Shown: positions 24,865 through 33,326 of the stretch, one piece after another
Layout of the letters: every line of letters begins with the position of its first letter
How positions within the stretch are numbered: position 1 is the stretch's first letter
Assembly (NCBI GenBank): GCA_035542475.1
Contig: DATKLL010000003.1
Location: 1-64,000, forward strand
DNA length: 64,000 bases
Source: DATKLL01 sp035542475
Lineage (GTDB): Bacteria; Desulfobacterota; Syntrophia; Syntrophales; UBA2185
Direction: 5' to 3'
Position numbers and translations under genes: made by a program
Notes under the pieces: model-generated
Seen by the model: the letters and a program-made list of their open reading frames with translations, nothing else
Told to the model about the DNA's origin: nothing
Databases searched by the model: none

Positions 24865-25647
24865 TTAAACTGCCGGCAGCGATTCAACAAAATCTTTCAG
24901 CAATCTGTTGAAAGCATCCGCATTTTCCAGCATCACCATGTGCCCTGCATTTTCAATCAGAGACATTCGCGCACCGGGAATATTATCACCTAAAAACTGT
25001 GACAGCGCGGGTGGTGTCATCTTGTCATCGGCACCGCATAAAACGAGTGCCGGTACCCTGATCCGCGAAATCTGATCTGCTATATCAAGTTTGTCACAGG
25101 CAAGCAAATCACCATACAGGACTTCAGGGCTGGCACATGACAGACCTTCAATCACAGTGCGCATCAGGCGTTCCCGATTTGCCTTAGAAACTGAAAACTT
25201 TGCTATCAGACTTATTGCCGCATCGGGGTCTGCCTTCAGGCCTTTCAGGATCATCTCATTGACGGGCATTCTTACTCCACCACCCACGGGAACAACGCCG
25301 GAAAGCATCTCTCCGTATTGTATGGCGAACACAAGGCTTATGGCTGCACCCAGGGAATGACCGATCAATACGGGTTTTTGCAAGGCAAGCGGATCCATAA
25401 ACTTTTTCACCCATTCGACATACATGGAAACATCCTGCTCACCTGCGCCTTCGGATTGTCCATGACCGGGCAAATCAATTACTGCAATATTGAATTCATC
25501 CTTTAATTTAGTATATTGTTTTATCCAAATCCTGTGGTCTCCACCCGACCCGTGCACAAAAACAAGGGTCTTTCTTCCGTCGGTAAAGTCTGCGCTGCCC
25601 ACCCAGCAGGCGACATTTACACTATTTATTTCGCGAAAGATTATCAC
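24865..25647 (-). CDS. Alpha/beta hydrolase
   Basis: 260 residues, GTG start at 25647 with GGGGAGG 6 bases upstream. TLVFVHGSGGDHRIW gives the oxyanion-hole region. LIGHSLGAAISLVFA has the nucleophile Ser, ALVLCGADDKMTPP the acid Asp and IENAGHMVMLENAD the catalytic His. It is a generic carboxylesterase/MenH-like fold. Adjacency to a MenA-like prenyltransferase hints at quinone metabolism, but the MenH-specific residues cannot be verified here. Confidence 0.85.
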   Translation of the reverse strand: MIIFREINSVNVACWVGSADFTDGRKTLVFVHGSGGDHRIWIKQYTKLKDEFNIAVIDLPGHGQSEGAGEQDVSMYVEWVKKFMDPLALQKPVLIGHSLGAAISLVFAIQYGEMLSGVVPVGGGVRMPVNEMILKGLKADPDAAISLIAKFSVSKANRERLMRTVIEGLSCASPEVLYGDLLACDKLDIADQISRIRVPALVLCGADDKMTPPALSQFLGDNIPGARMSLIENAGHMVMLENADAFNRLLKDFVESLPAV

Positions 25648-25799
25648 TGGGACCTCCCCTTCTTATTCACCTTGGTTATTAAGTGCCTATCATATATGCC
25701 GCATATTGTGCAAATAAAGATTGATAATCTCGTAAAAATTCGTAAACTGGAACAAAATCTTTACAACCCCATAAGGGTAAGCACAAGGGAGAAGAAGAT

Positions 25800-26618
25800 A
25801 TGTTAAAAGGGAAAAAGATCGGTTTTATTGGCGGCGGCAAAATGGGGAGCGTTCTTATCAATGGAATTTTATCCCACAATCTGATGCCGGCAGATAATCT
25901 GTCTGTTTCCGATGTGGCAAAGGATCGCCTGGATGATATCAAAAAGACATACGGTGTCCGCGGAACTGCAGATAGTAAAAAAGTCGTAAAGGATGCTGAT
26001 ATCGTCATCCTGGCCGTTAAGCCTCAGAATGTAGCAGAAGTACTGAAGGAGATAGCCGGTGTTATTGATAAGAGTAAGCTTATCATTTCCATTGCAGCAG
26101 GCATTTCAACGCAATACATTGAAGGGTTTCTCAATAAAGGGGCCCGCGTTATCAGGGTCATGCCGAATACCCCCGCACTTATCGGTGAAGGAGCTGCGGC
26201 AATCACCAGCGGTTCTTACACAACTGATGAAGATTTTGCCTGTGCCCGTTATATCTTTGATGCCGTCGGTATAACCGTTTCGGTCAAAGAAGAACTCATG
26301 GATGCTGTAACCGGCTTGAGCGGAAGCGGGCCCGCATACGGATTCATAATAATCGACGCGCTTGCTGATGCCGGTGTCAACATGGGGCTCTCCAGAGACA
26401 TTGCCTTGAAGCTTGCGGCGCAAACCCTCCTGGGCGCGGCTAAACTCTGCCTTAAGGGAGACAAACACCCCGCAGAATTGAGAGACATGGTTACTTCTCC
26501 CGGAGGAACGACTATAGCCGGATTGAAGGCCCTGGAAGATGGAAAACTCAGGGCCACTCTGATGGCGGCCGTCGAAGCGGCTACAGTACGGGCAAAGGAA
26601 CTGGGAAAGAAAAAATAA
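25800..26618 (+). CDS. proC: Pyrroline-5-carboxylate reductase ProC
   Basis: 272 residues. KIGFIGGGKMGSVLINGIL is the NAD(P)-binding loop. ILAVKPQNVAEVL, VIRVMPNTPALIGEGAAAI, GLSGSGPAYGFIIIDALADAG and LRDMVTSPGGTTIAGL are the ProC signatures. It catalyses the last step of proline synthesis. The preceding 150 bases probably contain its promoter (divergent from the hydrolase gene); AGGGAGAAGAAGAT precedes the ATG. Confidence 0.96.
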   Translation: MLKGKKIGFIGGGKMGSVLINGILSHNLMPADNLSVSDVAKDRLDDIKKTYGVRGTADSKKVVKDADIVILAVKPQNVAEVLKEIAGVIDKSKLIISIAAGISTQYIEGFLNKGARVIRVMPNTPALIGEGAAAITSGSYTTDEDFACARYIFDAVGITVSVKEELMDAVTGLSGSGPAYGFIIIDALADAGVNMGLSRDIALKLAAQTLLGAAKLCLKGDKHPAELRDMVTSPGGTTIAGLKALEDGKLRATLMAAVEAATVRAKELGKKK

Positions 26619-26776
26619 ATCTATTCCTAGTATTTTTGGTCCCCATTTTTTCTTATATCTAATAAAATACTCAGTGTATTTATTGTTTGTGTACAAATTA
26701 TCTGCGTGATAAACAATTGACAAATGCATTTTTTACCATTATAAAGCTTCCAACAAATAAACAGGGAGTGATGCAT

Positions 26777-27388
26777 ATGAAAAAATCGCTGATTGTTTCA
26801 ATACTGATACCTTTAAGTCTAGTGCTTTTACTTATCCTAGTTTGTGGCTGTACGAAAAGGTCGATCGTAAGGGATTATCCTCCTTCAAAGGAAAAAACGA
26901 CGATGGCCAAGGAGTCCGGCGCGGAAGGATTTAAGGAAGAAGGTATGGCGGCAAGAGGAAGTGCCGTGAGAGAAGAACCCCTAACTGAAGGGAGTGCAAG
27001 AAGCGCGACTGAGTTAACAAAGGAACAGGCCGGTGCAGGGAAAGCGGCCGGTATATTCGAAGATATTCACTTTGATTACGATAAGTACATTCTTAAGCCG
27101 GAAGCCCGGGAAATTCTGAAAAAGGGCGCAGCTTGGCTTGCAAAAAATAAAAATTACAATGTAGTAATTGAAGGGAACTGTGACGAAAGGGGGACAGTGG
27201 AATATAATCTGGCCCTTGGCGAGAGAAGGGCCGCAGAGGCCATGAAATATTTCGTCGAACTCGGTATCGACAAAAAAAGGATAAAGACGATCAGCTACGG
27301 CAAAGAAAGGCCGTTAGACCCGGGACATGATGAAGAAGCCTGGGCGAAGAACAGGAGAGATCATTTCATCACGACACCCAAGAAATAA
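26777..27388 (+). CDS. Peptidoglycan-associated lipoprotein (Pal/OmpA), copy 1
   Basis: 203 residues. The ATG at 26777 is chosen because GGGAG is 9 bases upstream; an in-frame ATG at 26771 is too close. A signal peptide with lipobox LVCGC (Cys25) comes first, then a linker rich in Glu/Lys/Ala. The OmpA_C domain from about residue 90 reads IHFDYDKYILKPEAREIL, VVIEGNCDERGTVEYNLALG and RIKTISYGKERPL. It anchors the outer membrane to peptidoglycan. No tolB, tolA or ybgF lies nearby, unlike the usual tol-pal operon. A close paralogue is at 29186-29743. Confidence 0.92.
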   Translation: MKKSLIVSILIPLSLVLLLILVCGCTKRSIVRDYPPSKEKTTMAKESGAEGFKEEGMAARGSAVREEPLTEGSARSATELTKEQAGAGKAAGIFEDIHFDYDKYILKPEAREILKKGAAWLAKNKNYNVVIEGNCDERGTVEYNLALGERRAAEAMKYFVELGIDKKRIKTISYGKERPLDPGHDEEAWAKNRRDHFITTPKK

Positions 27389-27415
27389 AAACATACAATA
27401 ATATAACGACGATGA

Positions 27416-27464
27416 CGCCCTTCACCCGCCAAATAAAGTGTAACGAGTGAAGGGTAGCGTTGTT
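27416..27464 (+). terminator. Probable terminator after Pal copy 1
   Basis: CGCCCTTCAC pairs with GTGAAGGG(TA)GCG around a loop of about 20 bases, followed by TTGTTTA. The loop is large, so this is moderate. Confidence 0.5.
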
Positions 27465-27565
27465 TACTGAATTTAAGGGTCAAATCTGAACCATTTGGCC
27501 ACATGTACTATTTTACAAATAGTATGATTATATAAAGCATATCCTAAATTAGATTTTTATCTTGG

Positions 27566-28918
27566 TCATTTCCCTTTAAAAGTTTCGCTTATTTTTTCGA
27601 CTATTTTTAAAACCAGACCTATTAAACTCTTATCTCGACGTTTGAATGTCGTTTTTATATTTTCCAAATCTTTCCCAATTTCTACTTCTACAGAAGAGGT
27701 TTTTTTAAAAGCAAGTATCTGCGATTGGAAAGCACCTCGGTGACCTGTCATAAGAAAACTGACAACGCAGGCAATAGCTGTATAGGGAGCTATCGCACTT
27801 CCAAAAAATTCTATGGCTAAAATACTTGCCGCAATCGGTGTATTAGCCGCACCCGCCAAGAGACTCACAAAACCGACTGAAGAGAAGGTTGCTCTATCCA
27901 ATCCAAATAATTCTCCAAAGAGATTTCCCGACGTTGCCCCGATGAATAATATGGGCATGATTAAACCGCCGCTTCCACCGAAATTGAGCGTTATACTGGT
28001 ATAAACAGCTTTCACAAGAAATGCATACAAGATGATCCTTTCCCCCCTGAGAGAAGATTGTATTGATTCAAGACCGGTGCCGAGAAATTGCTTCGAAAAT
28101 AAGAAAGTCAAGACAATTAGAATAACTCCGCCGATAAGGGCCCTCACCGGCAATAATTTGGTCAACTTGTTTGCGACCATCTGGCCGGATCTCAATAGCG
28201 CAATAAAAATAATGGAACAAATGCCAAAAAATATACCCGCCAGAACAATCTTGAAAATGAACACTTCCGTAATTGCAGGGACAAAGTTGACCGGGTAATA
28301 TTGGTAATGAATGCCTAAGAGTGTTGAAATATGATAGCTTGTTATCCCTGCTACGATAGAGGGAAGAAGGACTTCATATACAATGCTCCCCACATAGAGG
28401 ATCTCAACGCCAAAAATGGCGCCGGCAAATGGCGCTCCAAGGACAGATGCGAATCCCGCACTGAGCCCGCATATGACAAGCTTTTTCCTGTCGTTATCAT
28501 CGAGCTTAAATAGATCGGCAAAAACTGATGACAGTGATGCCCCTATTTGCCCGCAAGGGCCGACCTGTCCTGCTGAGCCACCGGTGGCAATTGTGATGAT
28601 CGTTGTCACAAGTTTCACCGGAACGATGGCTGCATTTATCTTACCTCCTCGCTTATGGACAGCCTCTACAACCTTTTCTATTCCGTATCCCTTTGCATCA
28701 GGTTCTAAATACTGAATTGCCACAGCACTGATTAACAATCCGATTGGAAGTAAGAGAAAATAATAGGAATAGCTTGTACTCTGAGCTACACTCCAGTCCA
28801 GCAGCTTCAAGAACAGAGTTGTTGACAATCCTACAATTATCCCAATGCCGGTGGCGAACACCACCCACTTGAGAATGCTGATAAAAAGAACAGATTCTTC
28901 GATGAGATGTTTTTTCAT
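27566..28918 (-). CDS. CLC-family chloride channel without the gating glutamate
   Basis: 450 residues with the CLC fold. AKGYGIEKVVEA corresponds to the first selectivity motif (GSGIP in EcClC). ATGGSAGQVGPCGQIGASLS corresponds to the GREGP region, GGSGGLIMPILFIGA to the GxFxP loop and GAANTPIAA follows. The external gating glutamate (E148 in E. coli ClC) is Val119 here, so proton-coupled exchange is unlikely and passive anion conduction is expected. The selectivity serine position is Tyr. Halide preference cannot be read. It is flanked by the two Pal paralogues. Confidence 0.88.
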   Translation of the reverse strand: MKKHLIEESVLFISILKWVVFATGIGIIVGLSTTLFLKLLDWSVAQSTSYSYYFLLLPIGLLISAVAIQYLEPDAKGYGIEKVVEAVHKRGGKINAAIVPVKLVTTIITIATGGSAGQVGPCGQIGASLSSVFADLFKLDDNDRKKLVICGLSAGFASVLGAPFAGAIFGVEILYVGSIVYEVLLPSIVAGITSYHISTLLGIHYQYYPVNFVPAITEVFIFKIVLAGIFFGICSIIFIALLRSGQMVANKLTKLLPVRALIGGVILIVLTFLFSKQFLGTGLESIQSSLRGERIILYAFLVKAVYTSITLNFGGSGGLIMPILFIGATSGNLFGELFGLDRATFSSVGFVSLLAGAANTPIAASILAIEFFGSAIAPYTAIACVVSFLMTGHRGAFQSQILAFKKTSSVEVEIGKDLENIKTTFKRRDKSLIGLVLKIVEKISETFKGK

Positions 28919-29029
28919 AAAAGCAGATATTAGGTGATATCACCGTAAAATGAAATCTATTTTGAGAATGTCAGGATAATGGCTACAAGCGGATACCTGC
29001 AAGGGATCATCTGATGAAAGGGAGGTATG

Positions 29030-29143
29030 CTAAGCTTTGATGATCCCTTGCGCGATCCTTATTGCCAGCTGCTTATATGCCACTTTCAGCAGGGCTTTCT
29101 TCAGTTTTGCGGTCCCGTGCCATATATTTAGACCTGACTTATT
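29030..29143 (-). pseudogene. Orphan C-terminal coding remnant
   Basis: The gap 28919-29185 has no intact gene. On the minus strand a 37-codon frame with no start reads ...GLNIWHGTAKLKKALLKVAY...RIAQGIIKA-stop, amphipathic and lysine-rich, preceded by a stop. It looks like the tail of a lost gene. I cannot name the family. An inverted repeat AAGGGATCATC/GATGATCCCTT (about 29010-29046) overlaps its end. Confidence 0.3.
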
Positions 29144-29185
29144 TTACATCACAGCTTATAGGCGGAAGGGTTTCTCGGTTTAATT

Positions 29186-29743
29186 CTATTTCTTAAACGA
29201 TAAAATGAAATGATCTCTTCTGTTTTTTGCCCATGCTTCTTCATTGTGCCCAGAGTCTAGGGGCCTGTCTTTGCCATAGCTGATCGTTTTTATCTTTGTC
29301 TTATCAACACCAAATTCGACGAAATATTTTTTAGCCGCATCAGCTCTTCTCTGACCTAAGGCGAGGTTATATTCTTCTGTTCCTCTCTCATCACAGTTAC
29401 CTTCGATAAGGACGCTGGCGGTGGAATGTTTGATAAGCCATGCTGCCTGCTTATTCAGTATTTCTCGAGCTTCCGGCTTTAGATTGAATTTATCGAAATC
29501 GAAATGAATATCCATAAATATTTTCTCTCGTTTTGCCATGGTTGTTTCTTCTGCAGAGGCTGCTGTTGGTTCTTCTTTTCCAGCAGAAGCTGTTTCCCCA
29601 CCAGTTTCTTTAGCAGCCGCTGTTTGCTCCTTAGACGCAGATTCTTCTTTTACCATCTCTTTTTTCGCGCATCCGTTTAAAAAGATTAACGAAAACGCTA
29701 AAACAACCATGATTGCCATTATAATTACCAATAACTTTTTCAT
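29186..29743 (-). CDS. Peptidoglycan-associated lipoprotein (Pal/OmpA), copy 2
   Basis: 185 residues. The signal peptide MKKLLVIIMAIMVVLAFSL ends in lipobox FLNGC (Cys25). A linker of Glu/Ala/Thr follows, then the OmpA_C domain IHFDFDKFNLKPEAREIL, VLIEGNCDERGTEEYNLALG and KIKTISYGKDRPL. It is strikingly similar to the copy at 26777 through the C-terminal 110 residues (including the shared EEAWAKNRRDHFI end), with an unrelated linker. The two copies point away from each other around the CLC gene, suggesting duplication with inversion. It is divergent from the marR gene at 29889. Confidence 0.92.
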   Translation of the reverse strand: MKKLLVIIMAIMVVLAFSLIFLNGCAKKEMVKEESASKEQTAAAKETGGETASAGKEEPTAASAEETTMAKREKIFMDIHFDFDKFNLKPEAREILNKQAAWLIKHSTASVLIEGNCDERGTEEYNLALGQRRADAAKKYFVEFGVDKTKIKTISYGKDRPLDSGHNEEAWAKNRRDHFILSFKK

Positions 29744-29808
29744 ATAAAGGTCTCCTTTGTATATTTTTTATAATATTTTCATACTACTTTTAAAAACGTA
29801 TGTCAATT

Positions 29809-29840
29809 AATTTATACATAAATTATTTGTATATAAATAA
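29809..29840. promoter_or_regulatory. AT-rich palindromes, possible MarR operator
   Basis: Two overlapping palindromes, AATTTATACATAAATT (29809-29824) and TTATTTGTATATAAATAA (29823-29840), lie in the divergent promoter region between Pal copy 2 and the marR gene. Position and symmetry fit autoregulation; untested. Confidence 0.4.
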
Positions 29841-29888
29841 TAAATGTGTTATTGGTACTACCATAAGCTTATAATTAAGGAGTATAGA

Positions 29889-30389
29889 ATGTATAAAAAA
29901 TCTGTAATAATCACGGGAATCATTGATAACATCCGTAGAGTTTTCAAGGCAGTTAATGATCATTCAAAAATGGCTGAGCATCAAACCGGTATCACAGGAC
30001 CGCAACTGTGGACAATCAAGGTCATCGGAGATCTCGCCCCTGTAAAGGTATCTGATATAGCCAAGCGAATGTACGTTCATCCAGCAACTGTCGTTGGAAT
30101 ACTCGACCGACTTGAATCGCGGAGACTTGTACAGAGGATTCGTTCAAAAGATGACAGAAGGGTTGTAAAGGTAATACTGACGGAAGACGGCAAGAAGCTT
30201 GTTAAAAAATCACCACAGGTGGCTCAAGGTCTGCTTGTTAAAGGCCTTGAGGAGTTAACTGTTGAGAGACTTAAAGAAATATTTTTTGCTCTGGAAGAAC
30301 TTGTGTTCATCCTTGGTGCACAGGAATTGCCACCTCAATTGATGCGCTCACCTGAGGTAAATCTGCCTAGACAGAAGAGGGCCATTTAA
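29889..30389 (+). CDS. MarR-family transcriptional regulator
   Basis: 166 residues from the ATG at 29889 with AAGGAG 8 bases upstream. The winged helix is clear: PQLWTIKVIGDLAPVKVSDI, then AKRMYVHPATVVGILDRLES for the recognition helix, and LVQRIRSKDDRRVVKVILT for the wing with its conserved DxR. N- and C-terminal helices form the dimer interface. The ligand is unknown. It is divergent from Pal copy 2, and palindromes in the shared promoter are candidate operators. Confidence 0.9.
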   Translation: MYKKSVIITGIIDNIRRVFKAVNDHSKMAEHQTGITGPQLWTIKVIGDLAPVKVSDIAKRMYVHPATVVGILDRLESRRLVQRIRSKDDRRVVKVILTEDGKKLVKKSPQVAQGLLVKGLEELTVERLKEIFFALEELVFILGAQELPPQLMRSPEVNLPRQKRAI

Positions 30390-30401
30390 AAAAGGGCAGG
30401 T

Positions 30402-30503
30402 ATGAATAAAGTTTTTTACTTATTACTCATATGTGTCAGCATTTTCATGGTCTCTTTTGAAGTGTGTTTCCTTATTCATTGCTTGATTGCTACTTATCCT
30501 TAA
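30402..30503 (+). CDS. Possible 33-residue hydrophobic peptide
   Basis: A short frame with AAAGGGCAGG just before ATG at 30402 encodes MNKVFYLLLICVSIFMVSFE and 13 more mostly hydrophobic residues: one membrane span with three cysteines. It directly follows marR. It is too short for family recognition and could be chance. Confidence 0.3.
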   Translation: MNKVFYLLLICVSIFMVSFEVCFLIHCLIATYP

Positions 30504-30549
30504 TAATGCTGCAAGTTCCTTACCCTAGTAAGGGGGAAGGAGTGATTTG

Positions 30550-31140
30550 ATGTTTAAAAGCAGTGTCATCATATCTTTTTCCTTTGTTCTCGCTTTCCTA
30601 AGCTCAATTGTTCAGCCACACGATAGACAGCCCAATCACATCATGTCTACGACGCTTATCGGTCAGGTCAATTTTACACCCCGGATTAAGAGATCTTTCA
30701 GAATAAGTCCCGATGGCAGGCATACAGCATATGTCTCAAAAGCAGACAACAAAATGGTAGTCGTTGTAGATGGTAAAAAGGAAAAGTCATATGATAAAAT
30801 TCTGTCCGGCACGCCCATTTTCAGCCCGGATAATCGTTTTGTAGCGTATGCAGCACGAAGCGAAAATCAATGGTTTATCGTAGCGGACGGCAAAGAAGGG
30901 AAGCGTTACGACGAGATCATTAAGAACGTTCTGACCTTCAGCCCAGACAGCAAGCATTTGGCCTATGCAGCTAAGTCAGGCAATAGCTGGTTTGTGGTTC
31001 TTGACGGGAAGGAAGGGATTATATACGGCAGTGACACTTATATAGTGAATGGAAGCTTAGTCATAGACTCGTCTAACAGTCTGCATTATCTTTACGTACA
31101 GGACTGCTACGTTTATCGCACAAGGGAAACAATTGACTGA
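30550..31140 (+). CDS. Exported PD40/WD40-like beta-propeller repeat protein
   Basis: 196 residues from the ATG at 30550 (GGAG upstream). The N-terminal hydrophobic stretch looks like a signal peptide. Three repeats of about 41 residues follow: FRISPDGRHTAYVSKADNKM, FSPDNRFVAYAARSENQWFI and FSPDSKHLAYAAKSGNSWFV, each with a DGK-E/K-x-YD segment. These are TolB-type PD40 blades; three are too few for a closed propeller, so it may be truncated or oligomeric. Its stop overlaps the next gene's ATG (TGATG), implying translational coupling. Confidence 0.7.
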   Translation: MFKSSVIISFSFVLAFLSSIVQPHDRQPNHIMSTTLIGQVNFTPRIKRSFRISPDGRHTAYVSKADNKMVVVVDGKKEKSYDKILSGTPIFSPDNRFVAYAARSENQWFIVADGKEGKRYDEIIKNVLTFSPDSKHLAYAAKSGNSWFVVLDGKEGIIYGSDTYIVNGSLVIDSSNSLHYLYVQDCYVYRTRETID

Positions 31141-31706
31141 TGGAAGCTGGGTTTTCAGCACTCGCACAGGTCGCCGGCACGCTATTCGGGCTTGTCCTCA
31201 TATCACTTGTTATCGCTTACAGTATGGCGATCACGAGAATAGACAGCATCAGCGATTTCTCACATTTTGCCTCATGGGTCTGGTCCGCAGGCTTTTCCTG
31301 TTTTCTCTACTTTTCCTGCTGTTTCCTTATTGCCTTCCGTTTGATGGAAGACGAAACTTGGCGTCCTGCCCTTGTCGGGATTACCGGAGCAATAACAGTT
31401 TTGCTGATCTTTTCACACTATCGAGAATTGAAATGGCTACGGACCATGATACAGGAAGATCATGATAACTTTAGAAGAGTAAAACGGACGCAAATAATAT
31501 CCTGTATTTTTATTTTCATGTTCTTTGAAGTCATGATCTGGAGGGCTTTAATACGGTCTTCAGCTTCATCTCTTGAGCTGGCTATGTATACGGCCCTTAC
31601 CTATACACTTTTTTTTGCATCTTTAAGAGCCGTCCTATTAGTTGGGGATTCATTCATTGCTATTGTTGTCTTACATAAGTGCAATGCTAACAATGCGAAA
31701 TTCTGA
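31140..31706 (+). CDS. Four-helix membrane protein of unknown function
   Basis: 188 residues starting at the ATG that overlaps the upstream stop. Four hydrophobic segments lie at about 10-28, 45-68, 75-92, 118-137 and possibly one more near 150-170. The N-terminus AGFSALAQVAGTLFGLVLIS resembles a helix motif seen in several uncharacterised membrane proteins. Coupled translation with the PD40 protein suggests that they work together at the envelope. No family name is given. Confidence 0.6.
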   Translation: MEAGFSALAQVAGTLFGLVLISLVIAYSMAITRIDSISDFSHFASWVWSAGFSCFLYFSCCFLIAFRLMEDETWRPALVGITGAITVLLIFSHYRELKWLRTMIQEDHDNFRRVKRTQIISCIFIFMFFEVMIWRALIRSSASSLELAMYTALTYTLFFASLRAVLLVGDSFIAIVVLHKCNANNAKF

Positions 31707-31884
31707 AAATTGTGGAGGTAGCTGGAGGATGTTTTTAATTCCATAAAATAAGGGTGTGAGCATAAGTAAAAAAATTACACCAAATATTTTTATAAGTGAA
31801 TAATTAGTTTGTTAACAGGCAAGGTGACATTGTTACTAAGTAGATAAATCTGCAACGGTAACTGATGACGCAGATGCATTATTG

Positions 31885-32103
31885 ATGTGGTTGATATTTA
31901 TGTGGATATTTATATGGATATTGTTATTGATTGTCGGTGGACTGTTGTTTTATTTCATAATTCGTACCACAAAAACAAAGGTGCAGATGCCGAAACAGAG
32001 AGGAAGTCCTTTGGATATTTTAAAGAAGCGTCATGCCAGGGGGAAGATTACCAAAGAAGAGTTCGACAAGATAAAAAGGATCTGGAGAGTCGAAAAAGAA
32101 TAG
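31885..32103 (+). CDS. SHOCT-domain membrane protein, copy 1
   Basis: 72 residues from the ATG at 31885. One membrane helix (residues 1-28) comes first, then a basic linker and a C-terminal SHOCT segment, SPLDILKKRHARGKITKEEF. SHOCT is a short oligomerisation domain at protein ends. The gene and about 80 bases downstream are similar to the copy at 32923-33243. No function can be assigned. Confidence 0.75.
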   Translation: MWLIFMWIFIWILLLIVGGLLFYFIIRTTKTKVQMPKQRGSPLDILKKRHARGKITKEEFDKIKRIWRVEKE

Positions 32104-32270
32104 CAAATTGTTCCAAGCGGGAAATCTTGGATGAGTTTTAAACATCCAAGAAACTTCGGTCAAGAAATAGGGAATGAACAGTAAGATATTTCGAAAGCCA
32201 CAATCATACTTTTCCTGATTGCCATGCCAGAGTGAATGCTACTAATATTTACTTTAAGGACTGCCAATTT

Positions 32271-32789
32271 ATGAAAGTATCCCTAAAGCAGCTTATCCTT
32301 TTTTTTCTGATATGCGGTATGATCTACTGTCTTTCTTTCCCTGCTTATTCGCGTGGAGAGAAAAGCTATAATGTAATGGAGGGTGATCAAGCCCCAAATT
32401 TTTCCCTGAAAGATTTGAATGGCCATAATGTCAGGTTAAGTGATTATAAGGGTAGACCTGTTCTTTTATTATTCATGACTACGTGGATCCGCGGATGCTG
32501 GGAGATGATTCCACATATGAAGGAGTTTCATTCCCTTTACAGCAAAAAGGGTTTGGCTCTTTTTAACATCGATATCCAAGAGTCCCAAAAAAGGGCGGAG
32601 CAATTTGCAAAGGAAAAAGTCATTCCCTATCCCACTCTTCTAGATAAGGATGGTGAAACACGCAGCAAGTTTGGTGTTTTCAGTGTACCGGTCATGATTT
32701 TGATCAACAGTGAAGGCCGGATTATCTGTTGGGACTGTCCTGATCTCAGCAAGCTTTTAGAGAAACAATTCAGGATTAAAGAGAAATAA
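32271..32789 (+). CDS. TlpA/peroxiredoxin-like thioredoxin-fold protein, one active cysteine
   Basis: 172 residues from the ATG at 32271 with AAGGA upstream. A signal peptide or anchor is followed by GDQAPNFSLKDLNGHNVRLS, the AhpC/TSA-Redoxin start. The active region reads LFMTTWIRGCWEMIPHM, so the usual WCPPC is WIRGC: only the second cysteine (Cys76) remains. FGVFSVPVMILINSEGRII carries the cis-proline. It is predicted periplasmic. Loss of the attacking cysteine argues against a normal reductase; a peroxidase-like or binding role is possible. Confidence 0.8.
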   Translation: MKVSLKQLILFFLICGMIYCLSFPAYSRGEKSYNVMEGDQAPNFSLKDLNGHNVRLSDYKGRPVLLLFMTTWIRGCWEMIPHMKEFHSLYSKKGLALFNIDIQESQKRAEQFAKEKVIPYPTLLDKDGETRSKFGVFSVPVMILINSEGRIICWDCPDLSKLLEKQFRIKEK

Positions 32790-32922
32790 TAACCGATATT
32801 GTACAACCGTCGTATCTATTTAATTATATGTTCAAATAAGAGATGGAAGATATTCCAGACAGCGAATTGATAGGCAGGAATTAAGCAAGTCTCTGGTTCC
32901 GTAAATTAAGGGGACATAAAAG

Positions 32923-33243
32923 GTGAAAAAGCAGCATGCAATATTTTTCTCGATGATAATTAGTTTTTTAACGTCCTGTGGAGGAAATGGTTACTACGGC
33001 GGGCAAGGTCCTGGAGGCTGGGGTCCGATGATGCATTACGGATATGGTGGAGGTATTTTTATGTGGATACTATTTTTAATCATCATTGGGTTATTGGTAT
33101 ATTTCGTTATTCAGGCCACAAAAACGAAAGGTCAGACGACGACACATAATGAAAGTCCTCTGGATATCTTAAAGAAGCGCTATGCCAAGGGAGAAATTAC
33201 GAAAGAAGATTTTGACAGGATGAAAAAGGACCTGGAAACTTGA
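32923..33243 (+). CDS. SHOCT-domain membrane protein, copy 2
   Basis: 106 residues from a GTG start with GGGG upstream. A signal-like N-terminus includes SFLTSCGG (possible lipobox), then a Gly/Tyr-rich stretch (YYGGQGPGGWGPMMHYGYGG), a membrane helix, and a SHOCT tail SPLDILKKRYAKGEITKEDF nearly identical to copy 1. The Gly-Tyr insert resembles small SHOCT proteins seen beside metal or stress genes. Function unknown. Confidence 0.78.
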   Translation: MKKQHAIFFSMIISFLTSCGGNGYYGGQGPGGWGPMMHYGYGGGIFMWILFLIIIGLLVYFVIQATKTKGQTTTHNESPLDILKKRYAKGEITKEDFDRMKKDLET

Positions 33244-33326
33244 GAAAATAACAAACTGGTAAAACAGAAAACCCTGGAAGAGTTTTAAACAGCCGGGAAA
33301 ATTCCAACCAAAGAAAGGAGAGAAAA

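Noticed and set aside
24865..25647. MenH assignment for the alpha/beta hydrolase
   Set aside because: Only the generic triad is visible; a quinone role rests on the neighbouring UbiA-type gene alone.
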